Part shown: positions 43,038 through 51,786 of the stretch, piece after piece | How positions within the stretch are numbered: the stretch's first letter is position 1 | How the letters are laid out: each line of letters starts with the position of its first letter | Assembly: GCF_018982965.1 (NCBI RefSeq) | Contig: NZ_JACBYP010000030.1 | Coordinates: 1 to 64,000, forward strand | Reading direction: 5' to 3' | DNA from: Streptomyces mayonensis | GTDB lineage: Bacteria > Actinomycetota > Actinomycetes > Streptomycetales > Streptomycetaceae | Length of the DNA stretch: 64,000 nt | Program-made: the position numbers and the translations under genes | The notes under the pieces: model-generated | The model's database searches: none | What the model saw: only the letters and a program-made list of their open reading frames with translations | What the model was told of the DNA's origin: nothing

Positions 43038-43996
43038 TGGCCGCCACCGAGGTCTCCCCCGCCCGCGCCGGCACCCGGGGACGGCCGGACGCCCCCCGCA
43101 CCCGGCCGCCGCGCACCTTCGAGCAGGCCAACCGGCGCCTGAAGTGGGCGATGCTCACCCCGGCGCTGCTCTTCGTCGGCCTGATGATCGTCTTCCCGCT
43201 GGCCTTCACCCTGAACTTGAGCCTGACCGACGCCTTCGGGGCGGTGAACGCGGACAAACGCCACATCGGGCTCCAGAACTTCCTCGACGCGCTGGGTGAC
43301 ACCCGCCGGTTCTGGCCCGCCGCGCGCCGCACCGTGGTCTTCACCGTCGGTGCCGTGGTCCTGGAGACGGTCCTCGGGCTCGCGCTCGCGATGCTCATGC
43401 GCAAGCCGTTCCGCGGCATGCGTCTGGTGCGCACCGTCCTGATCATCCCGCTGCTCGCCACGCCCGTCGCGATCGGCGTCCTGTGGCTGCTGATCCTCGA
43501 CCCCACCAACGGCATCGCCAACCACCTGCTCGCCGGTGTCGGACTGCCGCGCCAGGAGTTCCTCGGCTCGGTGAGCCAGTCGCTGCCGGTACTGATGCTC
43601 ATCGACGTGTGGCAGTGGACACCGATGATGACGCTGCTCCTGCTCGCGGGCCTGACCACCCTCCCCGAGGAGCCCGAGGAGGCCGCGCTCGTCGACGGCG
43701 CGAACGCCTGGCAGCGCTTCCGCCACGTGATCCTGCCGATGCTCGCCCCCACGCTCGCCACGGCCCTGGTCCTGCGCGCCGTCGACGCGCTCAAGACCTT
43801 CGACATCCTCTACGCCACCAAGGGCGCGGGCGGCGGCTCCGACTTCGAGGTGGAGACGCTCAACGTCTACGCCTACGGGCTCACCTTCGACTACCAGGAG
43901 TACGGCCTGGCCGCCGCCGTCCTGGTGCTGTTCACACTGTTCATCATCGGTGTCGTGGTCCTGCTGCGCCGCCGCGGCGGAAGGAAGAACGGATGA
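43037..43996 (+). CDS. Sugar ABC transporter permease (MalF/UgpA type)
   Basis: Inner-membrane permease of 319 residues with six helices after a Pro/Arg-rich N-terminus. First helix WAMLTPALLFVGLMIVFPLAFTLNLSLTDAF is typical of MalF-like subunits. The EAA loop that contacts the ATPase is EAALVDGANAWQRFRHVILPMLAPTLA (about residues 215-241). No ABC ATPase is encoded in this operon; Streptomyces sugar importers commonly share the ATPase MsiK, and that is expected here. Overlaps the downstream permease start by four bases. Confidence 0.92.
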   Translation: MAATEVSPARAGTRGRPDAPRTRPPRTFEQANRRLKWAMLTPALLFVGLMIVFPLAFTLNLSLTDAFGAVNADKRHIGLQNFLDALGDTRRFWPAARRTVVFTVGAVVLETVLGLALAMLMRKPFRGMRLVRTVLIIPLLATPVAIGVLWLLILDPTNGIANHLLAGVGLPRQEFLGSVSQSLPVLMLIDVWQWTPMMTLLLLAGLTTLPEEPEEAALVDGANAWQRFRHVILPMLAPTLATALVLRAVDALKTFDILYATKGAGGGSDFEVETLNVYAYGLTFDYQEYGLAAAVLVLFTLFIIGVVVLLRRRGGRKNG

Positions 43997-44856
43997 GCGC
44001 CACCGTCACCCCCGCGGCCCGGCCGCCGCTCAGGCCCGCCCCCCGGCGGCGCAGGACGTGGTCCTGGCTGCGCGGCACGGCCATCGCCCTGGTCACGCTC
44101 GTCTTCGCGCTGCCCCTGGTGTGGATGTTCGCCGCCGCGTTCAAGACCAACGTGCAGGTGACCGACCCGAGCGTGGGGCTCTGGTTCACTCCCACCCTCG
44201 ACAACTTCCGCAGCATCGTCGAGGCCGGGCAGATCGTGCGCTCCCTGGGCAACTCGCTGCTGGTGGGCGTGGTGTCCACGGTGCTGTCCGCCGTCATAGC
44301 CGTGCCCGCCGCGTGGGCCGTGGGCCGGTTCGGCATGCACCGCACCGGCTCGCTCGTCCTCGTCGCCCGCATCGTGCCGGCCATCTCGCTGCTCGTGCCC
44401 TGGTACTACCTGTTCGCGCAGATGGGGCTCGTCGGCTCCTACACCGTCCTCGTGCTCAGCCACATGTTCGTCTCCGTCCCACTGATCATGTGGGTGATGA
44501 TCAGCTTCTTCGCGGGTCTCCCGGTCGAACTCGAGGAGGCCGCCCGCACCGACGGCCTGAGCGCGTTCGGCGCCTTCTGGCGGATCTCGCTGCCGCTGGC
44601 CGCGCCCGGCACCGCGACCGCCTCGCTCCTCGCGTTCGTCTTCAGCTGGAACAACTTCATGTTCGCGCTGGTCTTCGCCGACGACCGCACCCAGACGGTG
44701 CCCGTGACCCTCTTCAACTTCATCTCGTACGCGAGCACGGACTGGGGCGGCCTCATGGCCGCCGCCACCCTCATCACCGTCCCCGTCGTCATCGCCGCCG
44801 TCGTCGGCCAGAAGTACCTGGTGGCGGGCCTGACTGCGGGCGCCACCAAGGGCTGA
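43993..44856 (+). CDS. Sugar ABC transporter permease (MalG/UgpE type)
   Basis: Partner permease of 287 residues. First helix GTAIALVTLVFALPLVWMFAAAFK is followed by the typical LWFTPTLDNFRSIVEAGQIVRSLGNSLLVGVVSTVLSAVIAVPAAWAVGRFG. EAA loop: VELEEAARTDGLSAFGAFWRISLPLAAPGTATA. Five to six helices, ending in a short Ala/Gly/Lys tail. Transcribed with the binding protein and first permease; a 61-base gap separates it from manD. Confidence 0.92.
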   Translation: MSATVTPAARPPLRPAPRRRRTWSWLRGTAIALVTLVFALPLVWMFAAAFKTNVQVTDPSVGLWFTPTLDNFRSIVEAGQIVRSLGNSLLVGVVSTVLSAVIAVPAAWAVGRFGMHRTGSLVLVARIVPAISLLVPWYYLFAQMGLVGSYTVLVLSHMFVSVPLIMWVMISFFAGLPVELEEAARTDGLSAFGAFWRISLPLAAPGTATASLLAFVFSWNNFMFALVFADDRTQTVPVTLFNFISYASTDWGGLMAAATLITVPVVIAAVVGQKYLVAGLTAGATKG

Positions 44857-44917
44857 GCCAGCCCAGCCCCCACACACCTACGCATACGCACGCCACCGCA
44901 CTGGAAAGAGCACACGC

Positions 44918-46132
44918 ATGAAGATCGTCGACGCCCAGGTCGTCGTCACCAGCCCGGGCCGCAACTTCGTCACGCTGAAGCTGACGACCGACGACGGCCT
45001 CACCGGCCTCGGCGACGCCACCCTCAACGGCCGGGAACTCGCCGTCGTCAGCTACCTGACCGACCACGTCGTGCCCCTGCTCACCGGCCGCGACCCGCAC
45101 CGGATCGAGGACACCTGGCAGTACCTGTACCGGGGGGCCTACTGGCGGCGCGGCCCCGTCACCATGGCCGCGATCGCCGCCGTCGACGTGGCCCTGTGGG
45201 ACATCAAGGCGAAGGCCGCCGGCCTGCCGCTCTACCAGCTCCTCGGCGGCGCCAGCCGGGACCGCGTCCGTGCCTACGGACACGCGAACGGCCGCGACAT
45301 CCCCGAACTCCTCGACTCCGTACGCGCCAGGCTCGCCGAGGGCTACCAGGCGGTGCGCATCCAGTCCGGCATCCCCGGCCTGAAGGCCGTCTACGGCGTC
45401 CACAGCACCGACGACGACGGCGCGCCCGTCCTGCACCAGCAGGCCCGCCCCCTGGTGGAGGACTGGGACACCGACGCCTACTTGCGGCACACGCCCACCG
45501 TGTTCGAGGCGGTCCGTGCCGAGTTCGGCGCCGAACTCCCGCTGCTCCACGACGCACACCACCGGCTCAGCCCCGTACAGGCGGCCCGGCTCGGCAGGGA
45601 CCTGGAACCGTACCGCCCCTTCTGGCTGGAGGACTGCACGCCGGCCGAGAACCAGGAGGCCCTGCGCCTGGTGCGCCGGAACACCACGACACCGCTCGCC
45701 GTCGGCGAGGTCTTCAACACCGTGCACGACTACCAGACGCTGATCAGCGAGCAGTTGATCGACTACGTCCGCTCCGCCGTGACCCACTTCGGCGGTGTCA
45801 CGCCGCTGCGCAAGCTCTTCGACTACGCCGCGCAGTTCCAGATCAGGAGCGCCGTGCACGGCCCCGAGGACATCTCCCCGGTGGGCATGGCGGCCGCGCT
45901 CCACCTGGACCTCGCCGTGCACAACTTCGGCATCCAGGAGTACTCGGGCCACACCCCCCTCACCGACGAGGTCTTCCGGCACGCCTACACCTTCACCGAC
46001 GGCCACCTGCACCCGGGCGAGGCCCCCGGCATCGGCGTGGAGCTGGACCTGGACCTCGCGGCCGCCCACCCCTACGAGGCGGCCTACCTGCCGGTCAACC
46101 GACTGCAGGACGGCACGGTGCACGACTGGTGA
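44918..46132 (+). CDS. manD: D-mannonate dehydratase, enolase superfamily ManD
   Basis: Enolase-superfamily dehydratase of 404 residues, the usual ManD length. It converts D-mannonate (and in some members D-gluconate) to 2-keto-3-deoxy-gluconate in uronate breakdown. Metal ligands are in place: Asp about 212 in LLHDAHHRL, Glu about 238 in FWLEDCTPAEN, Glu about 264 in LAVGEVFNT. The DxH pair, THFGGVTPLRKL, HGPEDISPVGMAA and the C-terminal Trp (VHDW) complete the ManD active site, and AYGHANGRD and RIQSGIPGLKAVYG are also family blocks. Encoded behind a GntR-controlled sugar importer, so uptake and dehydration are linked. No KDG kinase or aldolase lies nearby. Confidence 0.9.
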   Translation: MKIVDAQVVVTSPGRNFVTLKLTTDDGLTGLGDATLNGRELAVVSYLTDHVVPLLTGRDPHRIEDTWQYLYRGAYWRRGPVTMAAIAAVDVALWDIKAKAAGLPLYQLLGGASRDRVRAYGHANGRDIPELLDSVRARLAEGYQAVRIQSGIPGLKAVYGVHSTDDDGAPVLHQQARPLVEDWDTDAYLRHTPTVFEAVRAEFGAELPLLHDAHHRLSPVQAARLGRDLEPYRPFWLEDCTPAENQEALRLVRRNTTTPLAVGEVFNTVHDYQTLISEQLIDYVRSAVTHFGGVTPLRKLFDYAAQFQIRSAVHGPEDISPVGMAAALHLDLAVHNFGIQEYSGHTPLTDEVFRHAYTFTDGHLHPGEAPGIGVELDLDLAAAHPYEAAYLPVNRLQDGTVHDW

Positions 46133-46330
46133 GCCCCGCGGGCCCCGGGTGCCGCTTCAGGGGGCGGGGAGCCGAGGACAGACGAAGCCGTTCGTGGCGA
46201 GGGACGCCGAGGCCCCGGGAGGGCACCGGCTGATCTCTTCCCCTGTGCGCCGTTCATCGGCTTGACGGGCACATCCCTGTCGAGTCAGCCGGTCCCGTAG
46301 AGACCCGGCAGGTCGACCAGGAGAAGGTCA

Positions 46331-47169
46331 TCACGTCCGGCCGCAATTCGACCAGGTCCGGATAGAAGCCGTGCAAGGAGGATGAGTGATCCGCGGATCC
46401 TCCCGCAGCAGGTACTCCGTCTCGGTACGTGAGTAGACGGCGCGGCCGGGATCCAGGAGCGTGCGGGTCAGCCAGTCGGCGAAGCCGTCGTTCGGGTGCG
46501 GCCGGGCCGCCACCGGCCGGTAGCCGGGGCTCCGCCGACGACGGCGTGGACCTGCAGGGCGGTCAGTGGGTCGTCGATCTGCCAGAAGTCGCGGGCGGCA
46601 CGGTAGTCGAAGGCACCCAGCCGGAGGTCGATCACGGCGCGGCCCCGCAACGGCCTGGTACCCGAAAGCAGTTCGTGCATGACGCTCACGGCGGAGCCGC
46701 AGAGGATCAGCCGGGCACCGGTGCCGGTGCCGGTGTTGCGCTGACGCTCGTCATAGAGCTGCTGGAGCAGTCCGGGGATCTCCGGCGAGTGCTGGAGCAG
46801 ATACGGCAGTTCGTCGATCACCAGGAGCGGGGTACCCGAACGTGCGGTGACATCAAGGGCGTTGGTCAGGACCTCACGCCAGTCGGCCGGCCTCAGCGTG
46901 CCGGACCGCAGACCGGCGTGTGCCGCGACGGCGTCGCCGAACCGCCGGATCGCCGGCAGCCGCCCTTCTTCCCGTACCGCGGTGACGTAGAGGCCGCCGA
47001 CCTGCTCGCACAGTGCCTGCAGGAGGTACGACTTCCCGTGGCGCCTGCGCCCCGACACGATGCCCATGCGCATCGCCGGATCCGGATCGGTGACGAACTC
47101 GGCCGGCAGCTCCCACTCCCGGCCCCGATCGACCACGTCCTCGGGCTTGGCCGGCAGGTTCTCGCTCAT
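46331..47169 (-). pseudogene. Broken archaeal-type/DUF234-like AAA ATPase gene
   Basis: The N-terminal 215 residues read as a P-loop ATPase of the ATPase_2 group: VVDRGREWELPAEFV, Walker A GRRRHGKSYLLQAL, Walker B TPLLVIDELPYLLQ, sensor GARLILCGSAVSVMHELLSG, GAFDYRAARDFWQIDDPLTALQVHAVVGGAP. There the frame breaks; the expected continuation (YRPVAARPHPNDGFADWLTRTLLDPGRAVYSRTETEYLLREDPRIT) is found one frame over. Restoring one C in the run at 46526-46529 repairs it, so this is either a real slip or a sequencing error. Sequence after DPRIT is unrelated, so the C-terminal half (about 200 residues) is lost regardless. ATG 47169 used as start. Confidence 0.7.
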
Positions 47170-47229
47170 CAAGGAAAACCTCACATCGGGATAGGTCTGC
47201 TACGTCGCATCCTGTACAAGTCCACTTAG

Positions 47230-47475
47230 ACGAGTCGGCTGCGGACGGAACTGAGGCGTCTGCGGCGCAACGGCTTCGCCGTCAACAGGGAGCGGTCGGA
47301 ACGCGGTCTCGTCGCGGTCGGCGTTCCGGTCCGGGACCAGGAGGAGACCGCGTTGGCCGGGCTGTCCGTGTCGATGCCAGGCGTCCGCTACGACCCACAG
47401 CGGCTCCAGCCACTGGTCACGGCGCTCAAGACCGCGGCACACGCGCTGGAACGGGACCTGTCGCAACAGGACTGA
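47230..47475 (+). pseudogene. 3' fragment of an IclR-family regulator gene
   Basis: An open stretch with no start, entered after a TAG at 47227, encodes 81 residues matching the C-terminal effector domain of IclR regulators: TELRRLRRNGFAVNRERSERGLVAVGVPVRD, then TALAGLSVSMPGVRYDPQRLQPLVTALKTAAHALERDL and stop. The GxAVNxxExExGLVAVGVPVRD and ALSVSxPxxR patterns are diagnostic. The HTH and most of the effector domain are gone. It abuts the broken ATPase gene head to head, marking a deletion or replacement junction near 47,180-47,230. Confidence 0.7.
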
Positions 47476-47610
47476 ACCGGCCGACCCGCCGGAAACCGGT
47501 CGTATCCCGTACGCACCATGGACGACCACCACATCCCTCGCTACGCTCACAGACGATTGACAACGATGTCGAAGTCCGGGCGTGGCGGCTACGGGAAGCG
47601 GAGATCATCG

Positions 47611-49626
47611 ATGGTCACACGGAGAGACCTGCTACGGACGGGCAGCGCGGTTCTCGCGGCGGGCGGGCTCGGACTCGCACGGCCACCCGAGGCCGACGCC
47701 GCCCCCGCACCCCGCCTCCTTCCGTCCTTCGGCCGCCCCACCCGACTCGACGTGGCCGACGTCAGTGGCCTCGACGGCTACGACCAGCTCCTCCTCACGA
47801 CCCTCCAGGGCGTCGTCAACCGCCGCACACCACGCCTCTACTTCAGCTACGCCACCGGGGACACCGACCTGCGCTGGCTGGCCGGCACCGGCGCGAGGGT
47901 CACCGCTCACGACCACGCCCTGGACCTGGTGGCCAGGTACCGCCGCGAGGTACGCGGCGCCGTGCTGATCGACCCGGACGTGCCCGACTCGGTCAATGTC
48001 GCGACCACCCTGGCCGGCCTGTCCGACGCGGTGGCGGCCACCGCGGAGCAGGCCGACCGTCACGGCCTCGGGACGGTCACCGACCTGCGCGGCCGCTTCG
48101 ACCCCGACGACGTGCCCGCCACCTACCGCTGGCAGCTCCGCCACCTCTTCCCGCGCTGCGCCCACACGCTGGTGGCCGGGCTGCCGCCGACGCGCACCGT
48201 GCCCGCCCCCGGGGTGCGGTGGCGGGAGGTCGCACGGGAGACGGAGCGGGTGCGCGACAGCTCCAACCGCCGCACACGCACGCTGGACCTGAGCCCCGAG
48301 CTGAGCGCCGGCGGCGACGGCGACGCCGTGTATCTGCGGTTCCAGGACTCCTTCGGCGACGACGGCTGGGGGGCGTCCGTGGGTTCGCTCGCGCTGCACG
48401 CCGACGGAGCCGAGATCGCCCGTTTCACCCCGGGCACCGAGGCCGAGAGGCCCTACCTCTTCGACGGACTCGACTCCTCCGTCGGCGGCGACGCCAACCG
48501 GTTCGGCGACGGCAGCGGCTACTTCGTCTACCGCTTCACCGTCCCCGGCGGCACGCAGCGGCTGACCGCCGAGGTCGACCTGTGGAACCAGTTCCTCGTC
48601 ACCGCCACCACCACGGCCCCGACCCGCGTCGAACCGTTCCCCAACTTCCGTGACTACACGGTCGCGAGCAGAGCTGTGGTCCTGTGGCTGCCGCCCGCCG
48701 GCGAGACCGGTGACCTGCTCGACGAGGCGCTGAGCCGACTCGCGCCGACCACGCCCTACACCGGCTGGTTCCCCAACGACGTGGCCGGCGAATGGGGTGG
48801 CGTCGACCGCGCCTCGCGCCACGGCGTCGAGGTCGTCGCCACCGACTTCTACATGAACGCGACGGTCCACGCCGGCGTCCCCGCACGCGTCTCGGGCCGG
48901 GTGCGCACCCGGCCGAGGGCGAGACTCCGCAACCGCGTCCACGTCACCTTCACCATCGGCGAGGGCGACAACGTGCAGTACTGCCAGCGTCGTATGCGGG
49001 ACATCTGGGACGACCCGGCGCGCGGCACCGTCCCCGTCAACTGGACCGTCAGCCCCCTGCTCGCCGACCTCGGCCCCGCGCTGCTCGCCCACTACCAGCG
49101 CACGGCCACCGCCAACGACCTCCTCGTCTGCGGCCCCTCCGGCGCGGGTTACACGTACCCGGCCTCCTGGCCCGAGGAGCACCTGGCCGCCTACACCGAA
49201 CTGACCGGCCGCTACCTGCGCCGCACCGGCATGGACCTCGTGTACGCCTACAACCCGCGCAACGCGGCGGGCGACGGCTGGATCCCCTTCGACGAACGCG
49301 TCGTCGCCTCGTACGCCCGCCACACGCCCCTGCGCGGCATCATCCAGTCCTGGGAGACCGGTGATCTCCAGACCCGGGCCGGCGGCATCCCGGTGATCGG
49401 CAACTTCTATCCGCAGGGCAAGGGCGCGGACTTCCGGGACGCACTGCTGAAGCACGTCGAGGACCGCGACCCGTCCCGCCCCCTGTTCATCGCGGCGGCC
49501 ATCAACGCCTGGACCTGGACACCGAGCGACATCGCGACCGTCGCGGCGCTCCTGGACGACCCGTTCGAGGTGGTGCGCGGCGACGTGTTCTTCGAGTTGC
49601 TGGACGAGAGCCAGAGACACGGCTGA
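47611..49626 (+). CDS. Tat-exported GxGYxYP-domain protein
   Basis: Secreted protein of 671 residues. Twin-arginine signal TRRDLLRTGSAVLAAGGLGLA, with AxA-type cleavage near residue 30. N-terminal GxGYxYP_N-like part (DVSGLDGYDQLLLTTLQGVVNRRTPRLYF, typical of the family), then an inserted jelly-roll-like segment of about residues 220-345 (AVYLRFQDSFGDDGWGASVGSLALHADG, YFVYRFTVPGGTQRLTAEVDLWNQFLVTAT). The C-terminal domain has FTIGEGDNVQYCQRRM and the name motif GPSGAGYTYP. These proteins are putative polysaccharide-active enzymes of unproven activity. GGAG lies before ATG 47611. Not obviously in an operon; it may belong with the nearby sugar-acid locus. Confidence 0.82.
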   Translation: MVTRRDLLRTGSAVLAAGGLGLARPPEADAAPAPRLLPSFGRPTRLDVADVSGLDGYDQLLLTTLQGVVNRRTPRLYFSYATGDTDLRWLAGTGARVTAHDHALDLVARYRREVRGAVLIDPDVPDSVNVATTLAGLSDAVAATAEQADRHGLGTVTDLRGRFDPDDVPATYRWQLRHLFPRCAHTLVAGLPPTRTVPAPGVRWREVARETERVRDSSNRRTRTLDLSPELSAGGDGDAVYLRFQDSFGDDGWGASVGSLALHADGAEIARFTPGTEAERPYLFDGLDSSVGGDANRFGDGSGYFVYRFTVPGGTQRLTAEVDLWNQFLVTATTTAPTRVEPFPNFRDYTVASRAVVLWLPPAGETGDLLDEALSRLAPTTPYTGWFPNDVAGEWGGVDRASRHGVEVVATDFYMNATVHAGVPARVSGRVRTRPRARLRNRVHVTFTIGEGDNVQYCQRRMRDIWDDPARGTVPVNWTVSPLLADLGPALLAHYQRTATANDLLVCGPSGAGYTYPASWPEEHLAAYTELTGRYLRRTGMDLVYAYNPRNAAGDGWIPFDERVVASYARHTPLRGIIQSWETGDLQTRAGGIPVIGNFYPQGKGADFRDALLKHVEDRDPSRPLFIAAAINAWTWTPSDIATVAALLDDPFEVVRGDVFFELLDESQRHG

Positions 49627-49825
49627 CCCGGTCCGCCACCGGCCGTGCACCGGTGCGCCCGCAGAACCACGCCGCCGCCCGGGCCAGTCGGCCGGCCGTC
49701 CCCGTGGTCGGGCCCACCACCGACAACCGGTCGGCGAAGACCCCGCCCCCGTTCGGCGAGCGGAGGGACCGCCGCCGCGGGCGTGCCCGGCCGGCACGCG
49801 ACCGGCCGGGCGTCGTGACGACTTC

Positions 49826-50848
49826 CTACTGGACGACCGCCTCGATGACGCTGTGCCCGCGCGTGGTGGCCATGCCCGGGTCGTCCCGCACCCGCCGGAT
49901 CTTGAACCCCGACGATCCGAGCAGTTCGGTCCACTCGCTCTCCGTGCGTTCCCTGCCGCCGAGGACGACCAGCATGAGGAGGTCCCCCAGTACGCTGCGC
50001 AGGTCTCCCTCGGCGGGCCTCAGGATGCTCTCCACCAGGATCAGCCGCCCGTGCGCGGGCATGGATGCCCGCACCCTCCGCAGTATCTTCCCGGCGTTGT
50101 CGTCGTCCCAGTCGTGCAGCACCCGGGACAGGATGTACACGTCTCCCCCGGTGGCGACCTTGTCGAAGAAGCTCTCCCCGACGAGGGTGCACCGGTCGGT
50201 GACATCAGCCAGGTTCTCCTCGGCCTGCTGGACGGTCTCGGGCAGGTCCTGGAGCACACCACGCATCTCCGGGTGGCGGGTGAGCACCGATGCCATCAGC
50301 CGTCCGTCACCACCCCCGACGTCGACGACCGTCCCGCAGTCGCCGAACTCGTACAGCTCCAGTGCCGCGACAGCGGCCGGCATGGTGGCGCCCATGGCGC
50401 GGTTGAAGATGCGCGCTTCCTCCGGGTTGGCGGCGAGGAATTCGAAGTAGTTCATGCCGAGCGCCTTGTCGAAGGCCGGGCGCCCGGTAGTGACGGTGTG
50501 GAGCACGTCCGCCCATGCGCGGAAGACGGCGCCGCTCTGCAGGAGCACCCCGTCGCGGAACCCGTCGGGGGCGTCCTGTGCGAGGGCCTTGCCGGAAGGC
50601 TGCAGGGTGAAGGACTTCCCGGGATGTTCCGCCAGCATGCCGAGCGCCGTGAGTGCCCGGCAGAAGCGGTAGAGGGCGTCCTCGTCGCTGTTGGTCGCCT
50701 TCGCGATGTCCCCGACGCCCATGGGCTCGTCGCCCAGCAGATCCGCGAGGCCCAGATGCGCGGCGACGTAGAGCGTCTGCCCTATCCACGGACCGGACGC
50801 GTGGTACATCTCCCGGAGATCCGGGCCTTCTCGGGTATGGACGGGCAT
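49826..50848 (-). CDS. SAM-dependent O-methyltransferase (acetylserotonin/TcmN type)
   Basis: O-methyltransferase of 340 residues for small aromatic hydroxyls. N-terminal dimerisation/winged-helix domain: MYHASGPWIGQTLYVAAHLGLADLLGDEP, ATNSDEDALYRFCRALTALGML. SAM site GTVVDVGGGDGRLMASVL (about residues 170-188). Catalytic region DVYILSRVLHDWDDDNAGKILRRVRASMP, where the His of VLHDW is the general base, then GRLILVESIL and DLLMLVVLGGRERTESEW. GGAGG precedes ATG 50848. Same strand as the next methyltransferase; paralogous to the O-methyltransferase at 52734. Likely tailors an aromatic polyketide made by this cluster. The 199 bases to the GxGYxYP gene hold nothing recognised. Confidence 0.9.
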   Translation of the reverse strand: MPVHTREGPDLREMYHASGPWIGQTLYVAAHLGLADLLGDEPMGVGDIAKATNSDEDALYRFCRALTALGMLAEHPGKSFTLQPSGKALAQDAPDGFRDGVLLQSGAVFRAWADVLHTVTTGRPAFDKALGMNYFEFLAANPEEARIFNRAMGATMPAAVAALELYEFGDCGTVVDVGGGDGRLMASVLTRHPEMRGVLQDLPETVQQAEENLADVTDRCTLVGESFFDKVATGGDVYILSRVLHDWDDDNAGKILRRVRASMPAHGRLILVESILRPAEGDLRSVLGDLLMLVVLGGRERTESEWTELLGSSGFKIRRVRDDPGMATTRGHSVIEAVVQ

Positions 50849-50940
50849 GGTTTCCTCCAACGGATCCGACTGCTGTCCTGGCGTTGCGCTGTTCCGTCTC
50901 ACGCGCCGGTTTCATCCGGCCGCGCAGCTCGAATCCGGCC

Positions 50941-51786
50941 TCAGGCGTCGTTCGCGGGGAGTTCGGCGACCACCAGGAGGTAGCCGAGTTCCCACACCTC
51001 GATGAGGTCCGACAGATCGAGATCGTCGGCCATTTCGGAGCCGAGGGTGTCGTCGATGTGGTCCCGGTCGTGACCGATGCGCCGGGCGATTCCTTCGAGG
51101 GTCCGCTTCATCACCTGCTCGCTGATGTCGGACGCCTCGACGAGCCGCAGGCCGGCTTCGCGCACGAGTCGTGGATAGTCGTCGATGGTCACCATGGGAC
51201 CCATGACCCAGTTCTTGTAGAACTTCTCCACGGCCGGACGCTTGTGCTCCGGGACGGGGGCGCGCTCGAAGAAGTCGGTCAGCACGATCCGGCCGCCGGG
51301 CCGGACCACGCGGGACATCTCCCGCAGCACCTGGAGGCGGTCGGGCATGTGGATGATCGACTCCAGCGCCCACACGGCATCGAAGGAACCGTCCTCGAAG
51401 GGCAGGACCGCCGCGTCCGCATACTGGTACGAGACGCGGTCGGCCAGCCCCTCCGACGCCGCCCGAATTCCGGCCCGCTTCACTTGTTCATGACTGACCG
51501 TAATGCCGACCACGGTGCTTCCGGTGGCCTTCGCCAGGCGCATAGCGGGCGTTCCCATGCCGCAGCCGACATCGAGGACCCGATCCTCCCGGCCGGCCCT
51601 GAGTTTCTCGATCATGAGCTCAGTGAAGCGCTCTTCGGCGCGTTCCAGCGACCAGTCGTCCCCGGGGTTGTCCCAATACCCGAAGTGCAGGTTGTGGTCG
51701 CCTGTGAAGTTGTCCGACTCAAATCCCGCCATGTGGTCGTACAGCGTTCCGACCTGTTCGGCCGCAGTAGTTCCTGAATGAGACAT
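50941..51786 (-). CDS. Class I SAM-dependent methyltransferase (sugar-O/C-methyltransferase-like)
   Basis: Methyltransferase of 281 residues of the methyltransf_11 / cyclopropane-synthase-like group. VGTLYDHMAGFESDNFTGDHNLHFGYWDNPGDD is the typical opening seen in RebM-like and macrolide-sugar methyltransferases, motif I is DRVLDVGCGMGTPAMRLAKATGSTVVGITVSHEQV (about residues 68-105), then SYQYADAAVLPFEDGSFDAVWALESIIHMPD and VVRPGGRIVLTDFFER. The substrate could be a sugar hydroxyl or an aromatic ring carbon. Ninety-two bases upstream of the first O-methyltransferase on the same strand, so probably the first gene of that operon. Confidence 0.88.
   Translation of the reverse strand: MSHSGTTAAEQVGTLYDHMAGFESDNFTGDHNLHFGYWDNPGDDWSLERAEERFTELMIEKLRAGREDRVLDVGCGMGTPAMRLAKATGSTVVGITVSHEQVKRAGIRAASEGLADRVSYQYADAAVLPFEDGSFDAVWALESIIHMPDRLQVLREMSRVVRPGGRIVLTDFFERAPVPEHKRPAVEKFYKNWVMGPMVTIDDYPRLVREAGLRLVEASDISEQVMKRTLEGIARRIGHDRDHIDDTLGSEMADDLDLSDLIEVWELGYLLVVAELPANDA

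Noticed and set aside
46133..46330. Possible gene fragment after manD
   Set aside because: A frame near 46,290-46,370 (reading GFYPDLVELRPDV on the - strand) looked gene-like but could not be tied to any family and is too short to support.
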